Assembly (NCBI GenBank): GCA_003339415.1
Contig: PDHQ01000401.1
Span: 1-26,791, forward strand
Direction of reading: 5' to 3'
Origin: Ophiocordyceps camponoti-saundersi (nom. inval.)
Lineage: Eukaryota > Ascomycota > Sordariomycetes > Hypocreales > Ophiocordycipitaceae
DNA: 26,791 nt
The stretch's first letter is position 1, and every line of letters begins with the position of its first letter. The notes under the pieces are model-generated. The model was not told the origin of the DNA, ran no database searches, and was given only the letters and a program-made list of their open reading frames with translations. The position numbers and the translations under genes were made by a program. Shown piece after piece: positions 1 to 10,870 of the stretch.

Positions 1-1075
1 ACTTACTTATATTTTTATTAAGGTTTATTTCTAAGTTAATATAGTATTATTTAAATTTAAAAAGTAATTATATAAAGTAGCTACTTATTCCCTTAGTTTA
101 ATATATTTTATAAAGAAGAAATAAATAGAAATAAAAATAATAAAAAAAGGCAAAAAATTTCACTTTCTTTCAGCTATAAGCTATATTTATTTTATAATTA
201 TAAGGCTATTATTAGCTTTTATTTTAAATCTTTTATTTAAATAAAAAAAGTATTTTAAAGTTAATAATATAAATAAATATAAATTAATAGTTATAATTTT
301 AAGTAAAAAATCTTATAAGAAAGCTTAAAAATATATTACTTAAAAAGATTTAATTTATATTTTTAACCTTATTATTAAAGGAGTTATTTTTATAAAAAAT
401 AAAAACTTTATCTATATCTTAGTTTACTATATTAAAAAATAACTTAGTAAGGAAAAAAGGGTAAAAAATAGAAAATAATCTATAACTAAGGCTATAATAA
501 CCTTACTAACTTAAAAAAAAGATATTACGTAAAGAAAACCCTTTTCTTCTTTACTAAATTTTGAAATTATTTTTTTCTTTTTAATTAAGCTTTTAAAATA
601 AATATTAGTGTTTTTAGTACTTAGTATAGGGTAGTAAATAAAATAATTTTTATCTTTTTTAATAATTTATTTAAAAATAAGAAAAAATTATAGCCTTATA
701 AAATATATAATTCTAAGTAAAATAAGCCTGAAAAGTTTTTAGAATAATATTTATCTTTACTTATAATAAATTCTTAAAATAAATATATTTTTTCTATTAA
801 TATTTTTATAATAATTATAAGAAAATAGATAAAATTATAAAATAGTAGTTTTTAGCTATAATAATACCTATTTGTTTTTTTAAATTATTACTTACTATTA
901 TATAATCTACTAAGGTTTTTTTTTCTAAGTAATATTTTTAAAAAATATTTTTTAAAAAATCTTATCTTGCACCTTTTATTAAAAAATAAGTAAAATAGCT
1001 AAAATTATAAAAAAAGTACTATTTAGAAGCGCTTTTAATAAGGTTTTTTTTAAAAATATGAAAAAAAATTAACGC
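1..1075. other. RIP-degraded AT-rich DNA, no gene
   Basis: Very AT-rich sequence with almost no CpA or TpG; many whole 60-base stretches have neither. No open frame of useful length exists on either strand. A few CpA sites survive near 151-172. I see no recognisable protein motif, so the source element cannot be named. By position it could be a transposon remnant lying 5' of the Gypsy fossil, but that is inference. Confidence 0.7.
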
Positions 1076-1256
1076 TAGTAACTAATTTTTTAGTCTTTAG
1101 TTAGTTAGTAACTAACTAAAGACTAAAAGTAACTAACTAAAATTAGTCACTATAAGGACTTTAGTTAGTTAGTGACTAATTTAGTCCTTAAAAATAAGGA
1201 CTTTAGTTAGTTAGTCCGGACTGACTAAAAAAAGACTAAAAAGTTACTAACTAATT
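1076..1256. repeat. Palindrome-rich foldback element (MITE-like)
   Basis: About 180 bp built from alternating AGTTAGTTAGT and ACTAACTAACT blocks. It contains a perfect 17-bp inverted repeat with a single central G (1091-1125), 10-bp arms at 1141-1150 and 1172-1181, an 8-bp stem with a 4-base loop (1183-1202), and the palindrome AGTCCGGACT (1213-1222). The outer ends are imperfect inverted repeats (TAGTAACT plus TTTTTAGTCTTT type). No coding capacity. This is what a small foldback or MITE-type DNA element looks like, but I find no clear target-site duplication, so the family is not assigned. Confidence 0.55.
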
Positions 1257-2543
1257 TTAAACCCTATATATATATATAGAACCCTTAATATACTAAATTA
1301 ACTTAACTTTTATTTTTTTTATATCTTATCCCTTTTCCTTACTTTATTTTATAACTTAAAACTAATTTTTCTAAATAATATTATTATAGAGGTATTAGCT
1401 ATATATACTTTTAGTAAGTATTAGCTTTAACTAAATCTTATAGCTTCTTAAGATTAGCTTTACTAAGATAGTAGAAATAGCTAATAGATTAGGCTACTAA
1501 TTTAGGTAGATATTAATAAGTTTAATAAGATATATAGCGCTTATTAATAGCTAAAAGTAATAGATTTTATATTTATTCGCCTTAATAATAATATACCTTA
1601 TTATAATAATAAAATCTAAGTAATTAATATTAGCTTAGTAAGCGTAGCTACTAACTTTATTAATAGAAATATATTACTTTATAATATTTATATTAATATT
1701 AGAAATAATATAGTAACTAAAGTAAACTTAAAGGTTTTATAAATATTACTTAAGGAGAGATTTATTTTAAATTATATCTTATAATAACCTTAAGTGCTAA
1801 TAATATTTAGCTAGTAAGATAATAAGTTACTTTAAATATATTATAATTATATTTGCTAGATATTTTAATTTATTAAAAGATAAAACTAAGTATTAGCTAT
1901 ATAAGTCTTTCCCCTATTAAAAATAGCTATACTTAATATAATTATCTAAAAGTTTATTATAAGTATAGTTAACTAAGAATTTTAATATATTATAATTACT
2001 TAATAAGCTATAATAGCCTTAAATCTTATAAAAATATAAGATATTATCTAGGTAGCTAAGGATATTTATCTTATAAAATAAATTAAGCGTTAGGCTTATA
2101 AGTAAGTAGTAATAGCTTTAATTATATAATAGCTTTTTTAAGAGAAATTTAGTTACTCCCTTAATATATTAGTTAATAAGAGACTAAGATATAAGCCTTA
2201 TTAGTAAATATTAGCTCCTTAAGCTATTACTAATATAGCTATAGTAAGCTACTAAGATTAGCTTAACTAAATAAGATATCTTAATAATAATATTTATTTA
2301 GATTAGATAAATTATCTTAATAGCGTAAATTATAGGACTTATTATAAAAGTTAAGGTAGGTTATATCGCCCTTTAAATAACTATTATTAAAATAACTATT
2401 AAAGTAAGTATCGTAAGTTTTATAAAAGCTATTACGGGGGCTATAGTAATAATAATAATTAATAAGTTAGCTAGGTAAACTTAAAAGATTTAACTAATAT
2501 ATATATAAATAGTTTACTTTCCCTTCCGCTAAATTAGGTTATT

Positions 2544-2585
2544 TACTTTAAATATAGGTAACCTAAGCACTACGCTATATTTTAT
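2544..2585 (+). pseudogene. Fossil CCHC zinc knuckle of the Gypsy gag
   Basis: Fourteen codons read with CpA>TpA and TpG>TpA changes allowed. The codons TAC TTT AAA TAT ... CAC ... TAT become Cys-Phe-Lys-Cys, then His and Cys, giving the exact spacing C-x2-C-x4-H-x4-C. This is the nucleic-acid-binding knuckle of retroelement Gag proteins. The three Cys codons are each one TpG>TpA change from TGC/TGT, while the His codon CAC is intact. The surrounding frame carries many stops, so this is a relic. Confidence 0.75.
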
Positions 2586-2872
2586 ATTACTTTTAAAGCT
2601 TAGTATCTTTAAAGGTAGGAGAAAGATATTCTAAAAAGTTTAACTATAGTTAGTAAAGGCCCGAAGCCCCCTTAGTAGGTAATTACTATACCTTTACCGA
2701 TAACCCTAGCTATTATAGTATATTAGGTTAACCTAAGATATTAAAACCTCTTAAAATAAAACCTTTACTAAGGTTCGATTAATAAACTCTATAATATACT
2801 TATAAATAATACTATATATATCTATTCTAATATTATTAGTTTAGGAATTAATAAGTTTATATAAAGCGATAT

Positions 2873-3049
2873 ATATAATATTAATAATATTAATAATATT
2901 AATAATATTAATAATATTAATAATATTAATAATATTAATAATATTAATAATATTAATAATATTAATAATATTAATAATATTAATAATATTAATAATATTA
3001 ATAATATTAATAATATTAATAATATTAATAATATTAATAATATTAATAT
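2873..3049. repeat. 9-bp minisatellite (AATATTAAT)n
   Basis: About 19 near-perfect copies of the 9-base unit AATATTAAT, uninterrupted over roughly 175 bp, lying inside the Gypsy fossil between the gag zinc knuckle and the pol region. Read in the + frame it would encode Asn-Ile-Asn triplets. It contains no C or G. Either it was a tri-peptide repeat of the original gag/pol protein that RIP bleached, or it expanded after the element died. Confidence 0.9.
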
Positions 3050-5829
3050 TATAGCTTATAAGCTTTAATTATTTATTATAATAAATAGAGATAATATTAA
3101 ACTTAGTAAGATAGTTTATAATATATTTATAATATTAATTATAATAGCTAGCCTTAGTAAATTAGCTATTAAGAAAAGATTAATTAACCTAATACTTTTA
3201 GAAGAAACTTTTAGATATAACTCTAATTTAAAAGTAACTCTTTATTATAAAGTACTTAAAATACCTAACTAGCCGGGGCTATTAAGTGCTAAGAAAACTA
3301 TACTATCTAATAGAAAAAAGAGGGCAAAAGGCCTAGCTAAAGTATAAGCTAAAGATAGCTTAAGTAATATTAATTAAATTAAACTAGCGAAGAGATTTAT
3401 TATATTTATTAATCTAATAGATTTCTAATAAGTAAGTTTAAAAGAGGCTAAGTAATTTAGGTATTTCTCGTTATATAAGAGATAGACTTTTATTAAGATA
3501 AAGGCTAAAAGTAAGGGTAAAGGTAAGGCTAAGGTAGTATATATTAATAGTAATAAAGTTAATCTTACTAAGTAAGATATAAATACCCGCTTAATTAAAG
3601 AAACTAGGGATTATAAGACTTTTAGAGTTTTATATATTATTTTATTCTAAGTTAATAGTAAAGATAAGTCTCTAAAGTTAGTAAATAAAAATATAATAAT
3701 AAACTAAAGGTCCTAGGTAAGTTTTATTAATTATAATTTTGCTAATTATAATAAGATTCCTATTATAAACTTAAAAGATATTAAGTTTAGTAAGTTAGCT
3801 ATAAAAGTTACGGATAAATTATATATTTCTATTTATAATTTTACTATTTTTAATATAAACGTTTTTAGGGTAATTAGAGAAGTTTAAGCGATCGTTAAGC
3901 TTAAAAATAATAATATAGTCGATAACTTACCCCTTTTATTAGGAATACCTTAGCTTTTTAATATAGACGCTATTATTTATATTAAGAAAAGTATTTTAAT
4001 AATTAGTAACTATAACTAAAATAAGATATTAGTTACTTTATAAGGGCTTATAATAGCTATATTACCTTAGTAAAAGCTAGTTCTAGCGCTTAATACCTTA
4101 CTTATTTTAAGGAAATTTATTAATCTTCCTAAATTAATATTTAAGGATATAGATAGCGATAATAAGAATAACTCCGAAACCTCTTTTAAGGACTTAACTT
4201 CTAAGAATAATAACAATAATTAGATTAAATTATTAAATTAAATTATTAGCGCCAACCTAAGTAAGTTATAAAATTATAACTAATTAAAAATATTATTATT
4301 AGTTTAGACTTTATATATTTTATTATAAACCCGATTATTTTATTTATAAGCTACGCTTTTAGATTAATAAGGTAAGCTATATATATAAAAACTTAGATAA
4401 ACTTTTATATAAACTATACTTTTACTTTTTACTATTCTCCCCTTATTAATTTTAATCTTCTCTTTATAATTATAGCTATTATAAAGATTATACTTAATAA
4501 TTAATAATAATTATAAAGTAATCTTACTACTAAACTTATAACTAAATAACGCTTAAGTAAAATATATTAGCTTAAGCTTTAAGTAAATAAGCTATTAGCG
4601 TTATTATTCCTAATATAAAGAAAAGTTTAGCGACGAGAAATTAATAATTTTATTAATAGATATTTAGTTATAATATAGTTTAATAATTATTATATTACGC
4701 TTAGACTTTTAGTCCCGGATTACTTAAGAGAGGAGATTATATATATATTTTATATTTACCGTAATCTTAAAAGTTAAGATATACGCGATATATTACTTAT
4801 AAACTTATTCCTATATTACCCGCGAATTATATTAAGAACTAAACCGTAATATTAAAGTAAAAAGAAGAGATAAAATACCTTAAAATAATATTAAATAAAT
4901 AAAATTATTTATTAGAATATTAACTTAAGAACTTATAAATATATAATAGCAGCTAATAGTAAGTTAAGCTAATAGTTAGCAAAACTTATTATAATAGTTA
5001 AGAACGAGTTTAACTTATAAGCTAAAATATAATTAATAATTAACTATTATAATATTAATAAAAACTTATTAAGTATTATTATTTTATTATTATCGGAGCT
5101 TTATAATAAACTTTTAGATTTAAGAATTAGTTTATTTAGTATATTCGATTTAAAATATAGCTACTAAGCTATACCTATTATATCTAAACTACGCTATATC
5201 TTAGTATTTTAAATTTTAGGATTTTCCTAACTATAACCGATAAGGCTTTTTAGGGAACTTAGTTTATAGCTTATAGCTTTACTAAGATAATAAAATTAGT
5301 ATTTAGGGCTATACCCGAACCTCTGCCCGAACTATCTTTATTAGTAGTCCCCGCTAAAAGCTATTATATCGCGCCTCTTAATAATTATATAAATAATATC
5401 TTCTTAAAATATACTATATTTAAAAAATAATAAGTATTTATTAGAGACTATTTTCGACTTAAATTATTATAAGCTTTACTTTAGCTAAGTTTTAAGAAAG
5501 TCTTCCTTAATATAATAGAAATCCTAGTAATAAGATAAATATATTATATAAATAAATAGATTATAATTAAGCTTAGGAGGCTTTAAAAAATCTAAAAATA
5601 GCTAATATTAACGAATTAAAGATAAGTTAGGGTATTTTTTAAAGTAATTAAACCTTATTAGAGATAGATAGTTAATTACGTAGAGTTCTCTTAACTATTA
5701 ACGTAACTTATTAGAAATATTCCCTTCTTATAAGAACTATCTAAAGCTGTATCTTTTATAATCCTTAAAACTTAATAAGCTAGTTCTTATATATATAGAT
5801 ATTTTAAGGTTTAGAGTAAGTTATATTAT

Positions 5830-6106
5830 TTTATAATTATAGGGAGATAGCTTAGTGCCGATTTTTTATAACTCTTTTTTCTTTACGAAGATATAGCGTA
5901 ATTATAAAATATATAAGCGGGAACTTTATACTTTAGTCGAATTCTATTATTATTACTAATATTTATTTTATATAATAGATAAATTAACTATCTTTATAAA
6001 CTACTTCCTTATTATATAGTTTTTAACTTTTAAGGGCTATAAAAGTACCTACGCTTAATAGGTAACTAAGTTACGGCTTTTAAATATTAAGATTACCTAT
6101 ATTAAG
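5830..6106 (+). pseudogene. Fossil Gypsy RNase H, upstream part
   Basis: Codons at 5897-5944 read Arg-Asn-Tyr-x-Ile-Tyr-x-Arg-Glu-Leu-Tyr-x-Leu-Val-Glu-Phe, the well-known Ty3/Gypsy RNase H signature (N-Y-x-I-x-x-x-E-L-x-A-I-V-E). The domain continues to 6106, where the TRIM is inserted, and resumes at 6968 with the tail (N-x-x-A-N-S-L-S type) that normally closes the RNase H/connection region. Without the insertion and one target-site copy the reading frame is continuous. Confidence 0.65.
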
Positions 6107-6252
6107 TATGAAGGGATAGGCAACGCTGATAAAGGTGATGATATGTGTGTGATGTGTCTGACTAGGTCTGTGAGGCTAGGCCAGGCCCTAGAAGAAGGGC
6201 CGGCAGCGCTGACTAACTAAGGTAGGCTAGCTATAGGGTAGGCTACTCAACA
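6107..6252 (-). repeat. TRIM 3' LTR
   Basis: 146-bp long terminal repeat, 3' relative to the - strand element. It differs from the partner LTR at 6110, 6118 and 6131, each G/A in a TpG/TpA context. Read on the - strand it starts TGTTG and ends in ATA, so the terminal dinucleotides are TG...TA; the 5-bp duplication supports this boundary better than a TG...CA cut two bases inside. Confidence 0.88.
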
Positions 6253-6260
6253 CCCCCCCT
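6253..6260 (-). other. TRIM polypurine tract
   Basis: On the - strand this reads AGGGGGGG and abuts the TGTTGAG start of the 3' LTR. An RNase H-resistant purine run at exactly this place primes plus-strand synthesis in LTR retrotransposons, so it fixes the orientation of the element. Confidence 0.8.
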
Positions 6261-6790
6261 CAGCGCTGCCTCCGTAGGCAGCCCACAGCCGATCGTGAAA
6301 AACTTAAAATAGCTTCTTTTTATCCCTTTGCCGGCCTACTTCCCTTCCTACTCCCTGATCCCTATATTCTGTTCTTTATTCTGTATTCTATATTCGTATC
6401 TTGCTGCTCTTCACGATAGCGTCTTTCAGCGGCATCTTTGTGCTTAATATCGAGGCCCTTTTGGCGGCAGGTTGATTCGTGTAGGGTCGTGTCGGTTTTG
6501 TCGCACTTCCCTGGATTAATCGGAAGCAAATCTGATTAAAAAATTCATTTTGGGTAGGTTTCGGAGGTTTTCTCTCGAGGCGTTCTTTAGCAGGGTATTT
6601 TCTTCGTTTTTAGTAGGAAATCCGGGTCGAATAGCCGGGTTAAAAAATCAGGTCGAAAAATAAGGAAAAATTTTCTTTGGTCGGTCCTTAGGTCCTAGGG
6701 GCCGGGGCCGGGCTCTTTTTCTTCTTCTTCTTCTTCATCGTAGCGTGCCGTAGAGAGCTGTCGCTGTAAAAAGGGCTCAAAATGCAATCT

Positions 6791-6816
6791 GCGCGAAGCG
6801 CGAGGCGCTCATAACC
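6791..6816 (-). other. TRIM primer-binding site, half-tRNA(iMet) type
   Basis: Immediately inside the 5' LTR the - strand reads GGTTATGAGCG. The + strand equivalent CTCATAACC is the anticodon loop (CAT anticodon) of eukaryotic initiator tRNA-Met, and GAAGCGCG five bases further upstream resembles its D-arm side at the right spacing. Priming by a tRNA cut in the anticodon loop, with a site beginning GGTTATG, is known from Drosophila copia. This suggests a Ty1/Copia-type partner supplies the proteins. Confidence 0.7.
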
Positions 6817-6962
6817 TATAAAGGGATGGGCAACGCTGATGAAGGTGATGATATGTGTGTGATGTGTCTGACTAGGTCTGTGAGGCTAGGCCAGGCCCTA
6901 GAAGAAGGGCCGGCAGCGCTGACTAACTAAGGTAGGCTAGCTATAGGGTAGGCTACTCAACA
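6817..6962 (-). repeat. TRIM 5' LTR
   Basis: 146-bp long terminal repeat, 5' relative to the - strand element and directly followed by the primer-binding site. Three differences from the other LTR; at 6820 it carries the A of a TpG>TpA change, while at 6828 and 6841 it keeps the G that the partner has lost. Confidence 0.88.
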
Positions 6963-7699
6963 TTAAGAGTTTGCGAAACTAAGCTATAAATAGTTTATCT
7001 AAGACTATTTTCTTATATAATAAATATTAAGCTATAGATATTATTAACTAAGGAATAGTTAATACTTATATTAGATTATAGAAATAGAAAGATAGCTTAT
7101 AAGGCTATAAAGCGCTTTTTAAATACTTAGTAAGTATACCCCTTAAGAAACCGCCTACTAATAAAATAGGCGCCCTTTTACTATAACTAACTATACTCTA
7201 ATAGAATACCTTATTAGCCTTATAAACTTATAAAAAATAAGATAATAAGACCTAAGTAAACCTCTAAATAGCTATAGTATTTATAAGAGAGATAGATAGG
7301 ATATTAAAGCTATTAGACTATTATATAAACTATTATTATATAAATATAATTAATTAGTTATAATATAATAAGGTTTTTAATAAACTTAATTATATCTTAA
7401 TAAATTATATTAGATAATAAGTAATATTATTTAAATAGTTAATATAAAAAAATACCTTATTATATTAAGGGAGTTATTTAACTAAGTAATAAAGATATTT
7501 TTTTTAATATAAGATCCCGTAAGTATTTTACTAAGCTTATAACCTAAGTAGCTATTTTAAGCTAAATACTATATATTAATAACTTTATATATATATCTTT
7601 TAGCTTAAAATAGCTTAGTATATTATATCTTATATAGTAAGTTATAAAGAATATATTTTATATTCTAACTAAAAGCTAAAGGCGCTAAATTAGCTAATT

Positions 7700-8180
7700 T
7701 ATATTTTAGCACCTTTCTAAGTCCTTATTATAAATTATATAGGACTATTCCTAATAAGTATAAATAGGACTAAATTTATACTATTATTAGTTAACTATTT
7801 CTCTCGCTTTATATAGCTTATAGCTTACTAGATAATAAAAGCTTTAGAGACTATTATTAGGCTAAGAAATTAGCTAAACTTTATTATAATTATACTTATA
7901 GCTATCTACTCTAACTTAAGTTTTACTTTTTTATTAAGGGAAATTTTAGCCTTCTTAATAGTAGAAGATATATTTTAAGTAATAGCACTATTTAAGTTAT
8001 ATTATAATATAGGTTTAGTTAAAGTAATAAATAAAATCTTTTAATAACTCCTAAAAAAATTATAGCCTCCTAAGAATATTTAATTTAAATATTTACTAAT
8101 AGTTATATAATAACTTAATTATAAGGTTATTAGAACCTTAAGCTATTTACTTATTAAAATACTTTACGGAATAGTATAAA
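7700..8180 (+). pseudogene. Fossil Gypsy integrase
   Basis: Codons at 7781-7810 read Leu-Leu-Leu-Val-Asn-Tyr-Phe-Ser-Arg-Phe, where AAC (7793-7795) is one TpG>TpA change from Asp; this matches the retroviral-type integrase core (...V-D-Y-F-S-R-F...). Further on, 8117-8170 reads N-Y-x-V-x-R-T-L-S-Y-x-x-x-x-L-Y-G, the usual motif after the catalytic core of Ty3/Gypsy integrases. Many stops, no function. Confidence 0.65.
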
Positions 8181-8620
8181 TTAGTTTAAACTTATTTTAA
8201 TTTATAAGGTTATTATATAAAGCTTTAAGATTAAGGGAGTAAGTAAAATAGCCTTTATAAGGAAGATATATTAACCTTATTATAAAATTTATAAGCTAAG
8301 CTAAATATTAAAGATAGGTAGCTAGAGGTAAGTTTAATAAGATTATATATTATAAGATATCTATTTATAATAAAAAAAACTAATTTAGTCTAACCCCTAA
8401 TATATAAGTTTATCTAGCTATAAATAAAGCTATTAGGAAACTGAAGCTAATATAAATTAGATTATTTAAGCTATATTATTAAGTTAGGAGGTTATCTTAA
8501 ATATTATAGTATATTAATTATTTATTTATTAAAGGGGCCTAAGGGTTATTATTTTATAAAAACTTACTAAAAAAATACTATAACTAACTTAAATATTTAA
8601 AGTTTAATAACTAGCTATTA

Positions 8621-10870
8621 TTTAGTAAGCTAATAAGCTTACAGAAACTCTAAGTATAATTATATTATTTTCCTTTTTTTTCTTCTTTTTCTTTTATATA
8701 TTTTTCTTTTCCTTATTTTATAATTTTATAACCTTACCTTTTTATCCTCTTATAATATTTACCTTTTAACTAACTATATATTATAATATAATAATATTAT
8801 TATATACCCTTATTTTTTAAGCTTTTTTATAACTTATTTATATATTTCTTACCTTTTTCTTTTTTAAAATAGCCCCGTAACTATCTAAGAGTAAGGCTCT
8901 TATAATAAGCGTATCTTAAGATATAAGAACCTAAGAAGAAACGCCTAACTATACTTTCGATAACGAAAATATACTATACTAATTATTAAGTAAGCTTAAT
9001 ATCTATAATAAAAATAAAAACTTTTAAGGAATATTATTTAAAATATTTTATAAGAATTATTATAATAAGAAGTATTCTATCCGCTTAAATAAATATATCC
9101 TATTTATAAGAATATTATATAATTATTTCTTTTAATTATAAGATACTAATTTTATTTTCTATAAGCTAGGATAAAGTATTAAAAGGGAGCTAATAGATAA
9201 GTACTTTTTACCTTTATTAGTAAAGATTAAAAAGCTAGCTAATATAGCAGCCTTTATATAAATAGCTTCTAAGGTAAAATTTAACTAAGTATACGCTTAC
9301 CTTACTTATAATTACCGCCTTAAATAGATTAAGATTATAAGATTTTAAAAAAAAGTAATAAATTATATAATTAAGCTAGCTAATAGTAACTTTAAAAGTA
9401 AAGCTTAAGATAGCTAATAGGTAGCTTAGCTAATTATTAAGATAATATAAATAAAGGTAAAGAATAATATTATTATACTTTATATTACTAAATTATAGGG
9501 AATCTTCGAAATAAAAGCTTTTAAGTTATAATACCTACCTATATACCTATATACCTTAAAGAAACTATTCCTTATTACTAATAATATTAGTATTATATTT
9601 TTTACCTTAGCTTAAATACTTTTATAAAATTTCTATAGCTTAACGCTTAAGGTAAATAATTATATTTAAAACCTTTTTAATAACCTCTTAATTAAAAGTA
9701 TAATAGCTATTTAAATTAGATATTTTAAACGCTAAATTTATTAGGTAATATTATATTAAATTTATTATATATTATACTTAGCGTTAGGTAATAAGATAAA
9801 GATATATATAGCGCTAGTAAAAATTACTAAATAAATTATAAATTAACTTAAGTAATATTAATATTATATAAACTATAAAAGCCTCTATTAAATCGTTAAA
9901 TATTAGTTAAGGTACGCTAAAATAATTACTTAATAAGGCGGTATAAGATAACGTGGCCTATTAAGTAGCTATAAAGTATAAGTAATAAAAACTACTAATA
10001 AAAAAGCTATTATAAATAATAATAGCTATAATATTATTATTATTATTATTAGCGATAGCTATTAAGGTAGTACTTATAATTAAAGGTTATATAACGAAAT
10101 AAATAAGCTATTTAAAATAGAATATATTAACTAAAAAAGCCTTAACTTAAACCCTTATAATTAATAAGGCTCCTCTTATCGCTATTTTTAGTTTTAACTT
10201 TTCCTTAAATAATAATAGTTAAGTTATTAGCTAATAAATAGATAATATTTTTATAAAAAATACTATTACTAAGCTAATAATAATAGCTAAATTAATAATA
10301 ATTAAGCTTATAATAATAGGAGCTATTATTAAGGGTATAGTAAAATATAATAATAATAATAATTAAACTAATTAAGCGACTATTAGAGATAATAAAAAGG
10401 ATAAAAAGGTATTTATAGCTAGGATATAAAAAAAGATTAACGCTCTTTTTAATATTAATAGCTATAACCTTAAACTTAAATATTTATTACCTTCTACTAA
10501 GTAAATAATAAAAGTTAAAAATAAACTTTAAGTATTTAAGGAAAAAAATAGTAAATTATAAAAAAGATTTTAAGATAATTAGGCTTTTTTAAAATAAATC
10601 CTAAATATTATTAATATACTTAAGAAACTTAACTAGAAAACCTTATCTATAAAATCTTTATCTATAATAAAATCTAATAAAATTTAATTATTTATTTAGC
10701 TATTATAGCTTATTTATTTCCTTTATTTATTTCCCTTTTATTTATTATTTTACCTTTATCTTTTCTTTTATCTATCTTATTTTTAAACTTTAATTTACTA
10801 TTTTAGTATTAGTAATAAACTAGCTAAAAGGGGAAGGTTAAAAAAGGATTACGTTATTCCGGTTATATAA
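8621..10870. other. RIP-degraded AT-rich DNA, unclassified
   Basis: About 2.2 kb between the Gypsy integrase tail and the LINE. It contains pyrimidine-rich stretches at about 8665-8750 and 10,715-10,790 that could be leader or terminal sequences of retroelements. The part from about 8,880 to 10,680 has the look of a former reading frame on the + strand, broken by RIP-type stops, but I could not match any motif. CpA/TpG are almost absent. Confidence 0.5.

Larger units (their letters stand above)
6107..6962 (-). mobile_element. TRIM: 856-bp non-autonomous LTR retrotransposon
   Basis: Two 146-bp direct repeats (6107-6252 and 6817-6962) enclose 564 bp without a meaningful ORF. The element reads on the - strand. 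The 5' LTR starts TGTTGAG, and a primer-binding site GGTTATGAGC follows the 5' LTR with no gap. A polypurine tract (A then seven G) directly precedes the 3' LTR. Five-base duplications TTAAG flank it (6102-6106 and 6963-6967). These are all the cis-acting parts of an LTR retrotransposon and none of the proteins, which defines a TRIM. Its one notable ORF starts at 6738 and ends at 6688 (16 aa, lysine- then Pro/Ala-rich), perhaps a gag stub. It retains CpA/TpG, unlike its surroundings, so it inserted after the Gypsy host element had been mutated. Confidence 0.88.
1390..8620 (+). mobile_element. RIP-killed Ty3/Gypsy LTR retrotransposon, interrupted by a TRIM
   Basis: A dead retroelement read on the + strand, riddled with TAA/TAG stops of the kind CAA/CAG>TAA/TAG and TGG>TAG produce. 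Landmarks in order: a gag zinc knuckle (2544-2585); RNase H motif N-Y-x-I-x-x-x-E-L-x-x-L-V-E (5900-5941), with its downstream connection region split by the insertion at 6107-6962; an integrase core segment reading L-L-V-[D>N]-Y-F-S-R-F (7781-7810); and the integrase tail motif R-T-L-x-Y-x-x-x-x-L-Y-G (8132-8170). Gag, RNase H, then integrase on one strand is the Ty3/Gypsy order (established knowledge). Ends are approximate because no LTR pair could be matched by eye. Not functional. Confidence 0.75.

Noticed and set aside
2873..3049. CRISPR-like array
   Set aside because: It is a plain 9-bp tandem repeat with no spacers, in eukaryotic DNA.
2873..3049. Telomere-like repeat
   Set aside because: The unit AATATTAAT has no G and no relation to the fungal TTAGGG repeat; no telomere repeat occurs anywhere in the window.
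5791..5815. Gypsy reverse transcriptase catalytic motif (Y-I-D-D-I-L)
   Set aside because: The codons give Tyr-Ile-Asp-Ile-Leu, one Asp codon short; RIP cannot delete a codon, so I do not claim this as the catalytic site.
6791..6816. A tRNA gene or tRNA fragment
   Set aside because: Only the anticodon-loop half is recognisable and it abuts the LTR, so it is a primer-binding site and not a tRNA gene.
6109..6962. TRIM boundaries cut at canonical TG...CA
   Set aside because: With that cut the flanking 5-mers do not match; including two more bases gives the TTAAG duplication on both sides and leaves no gap before the PBS.
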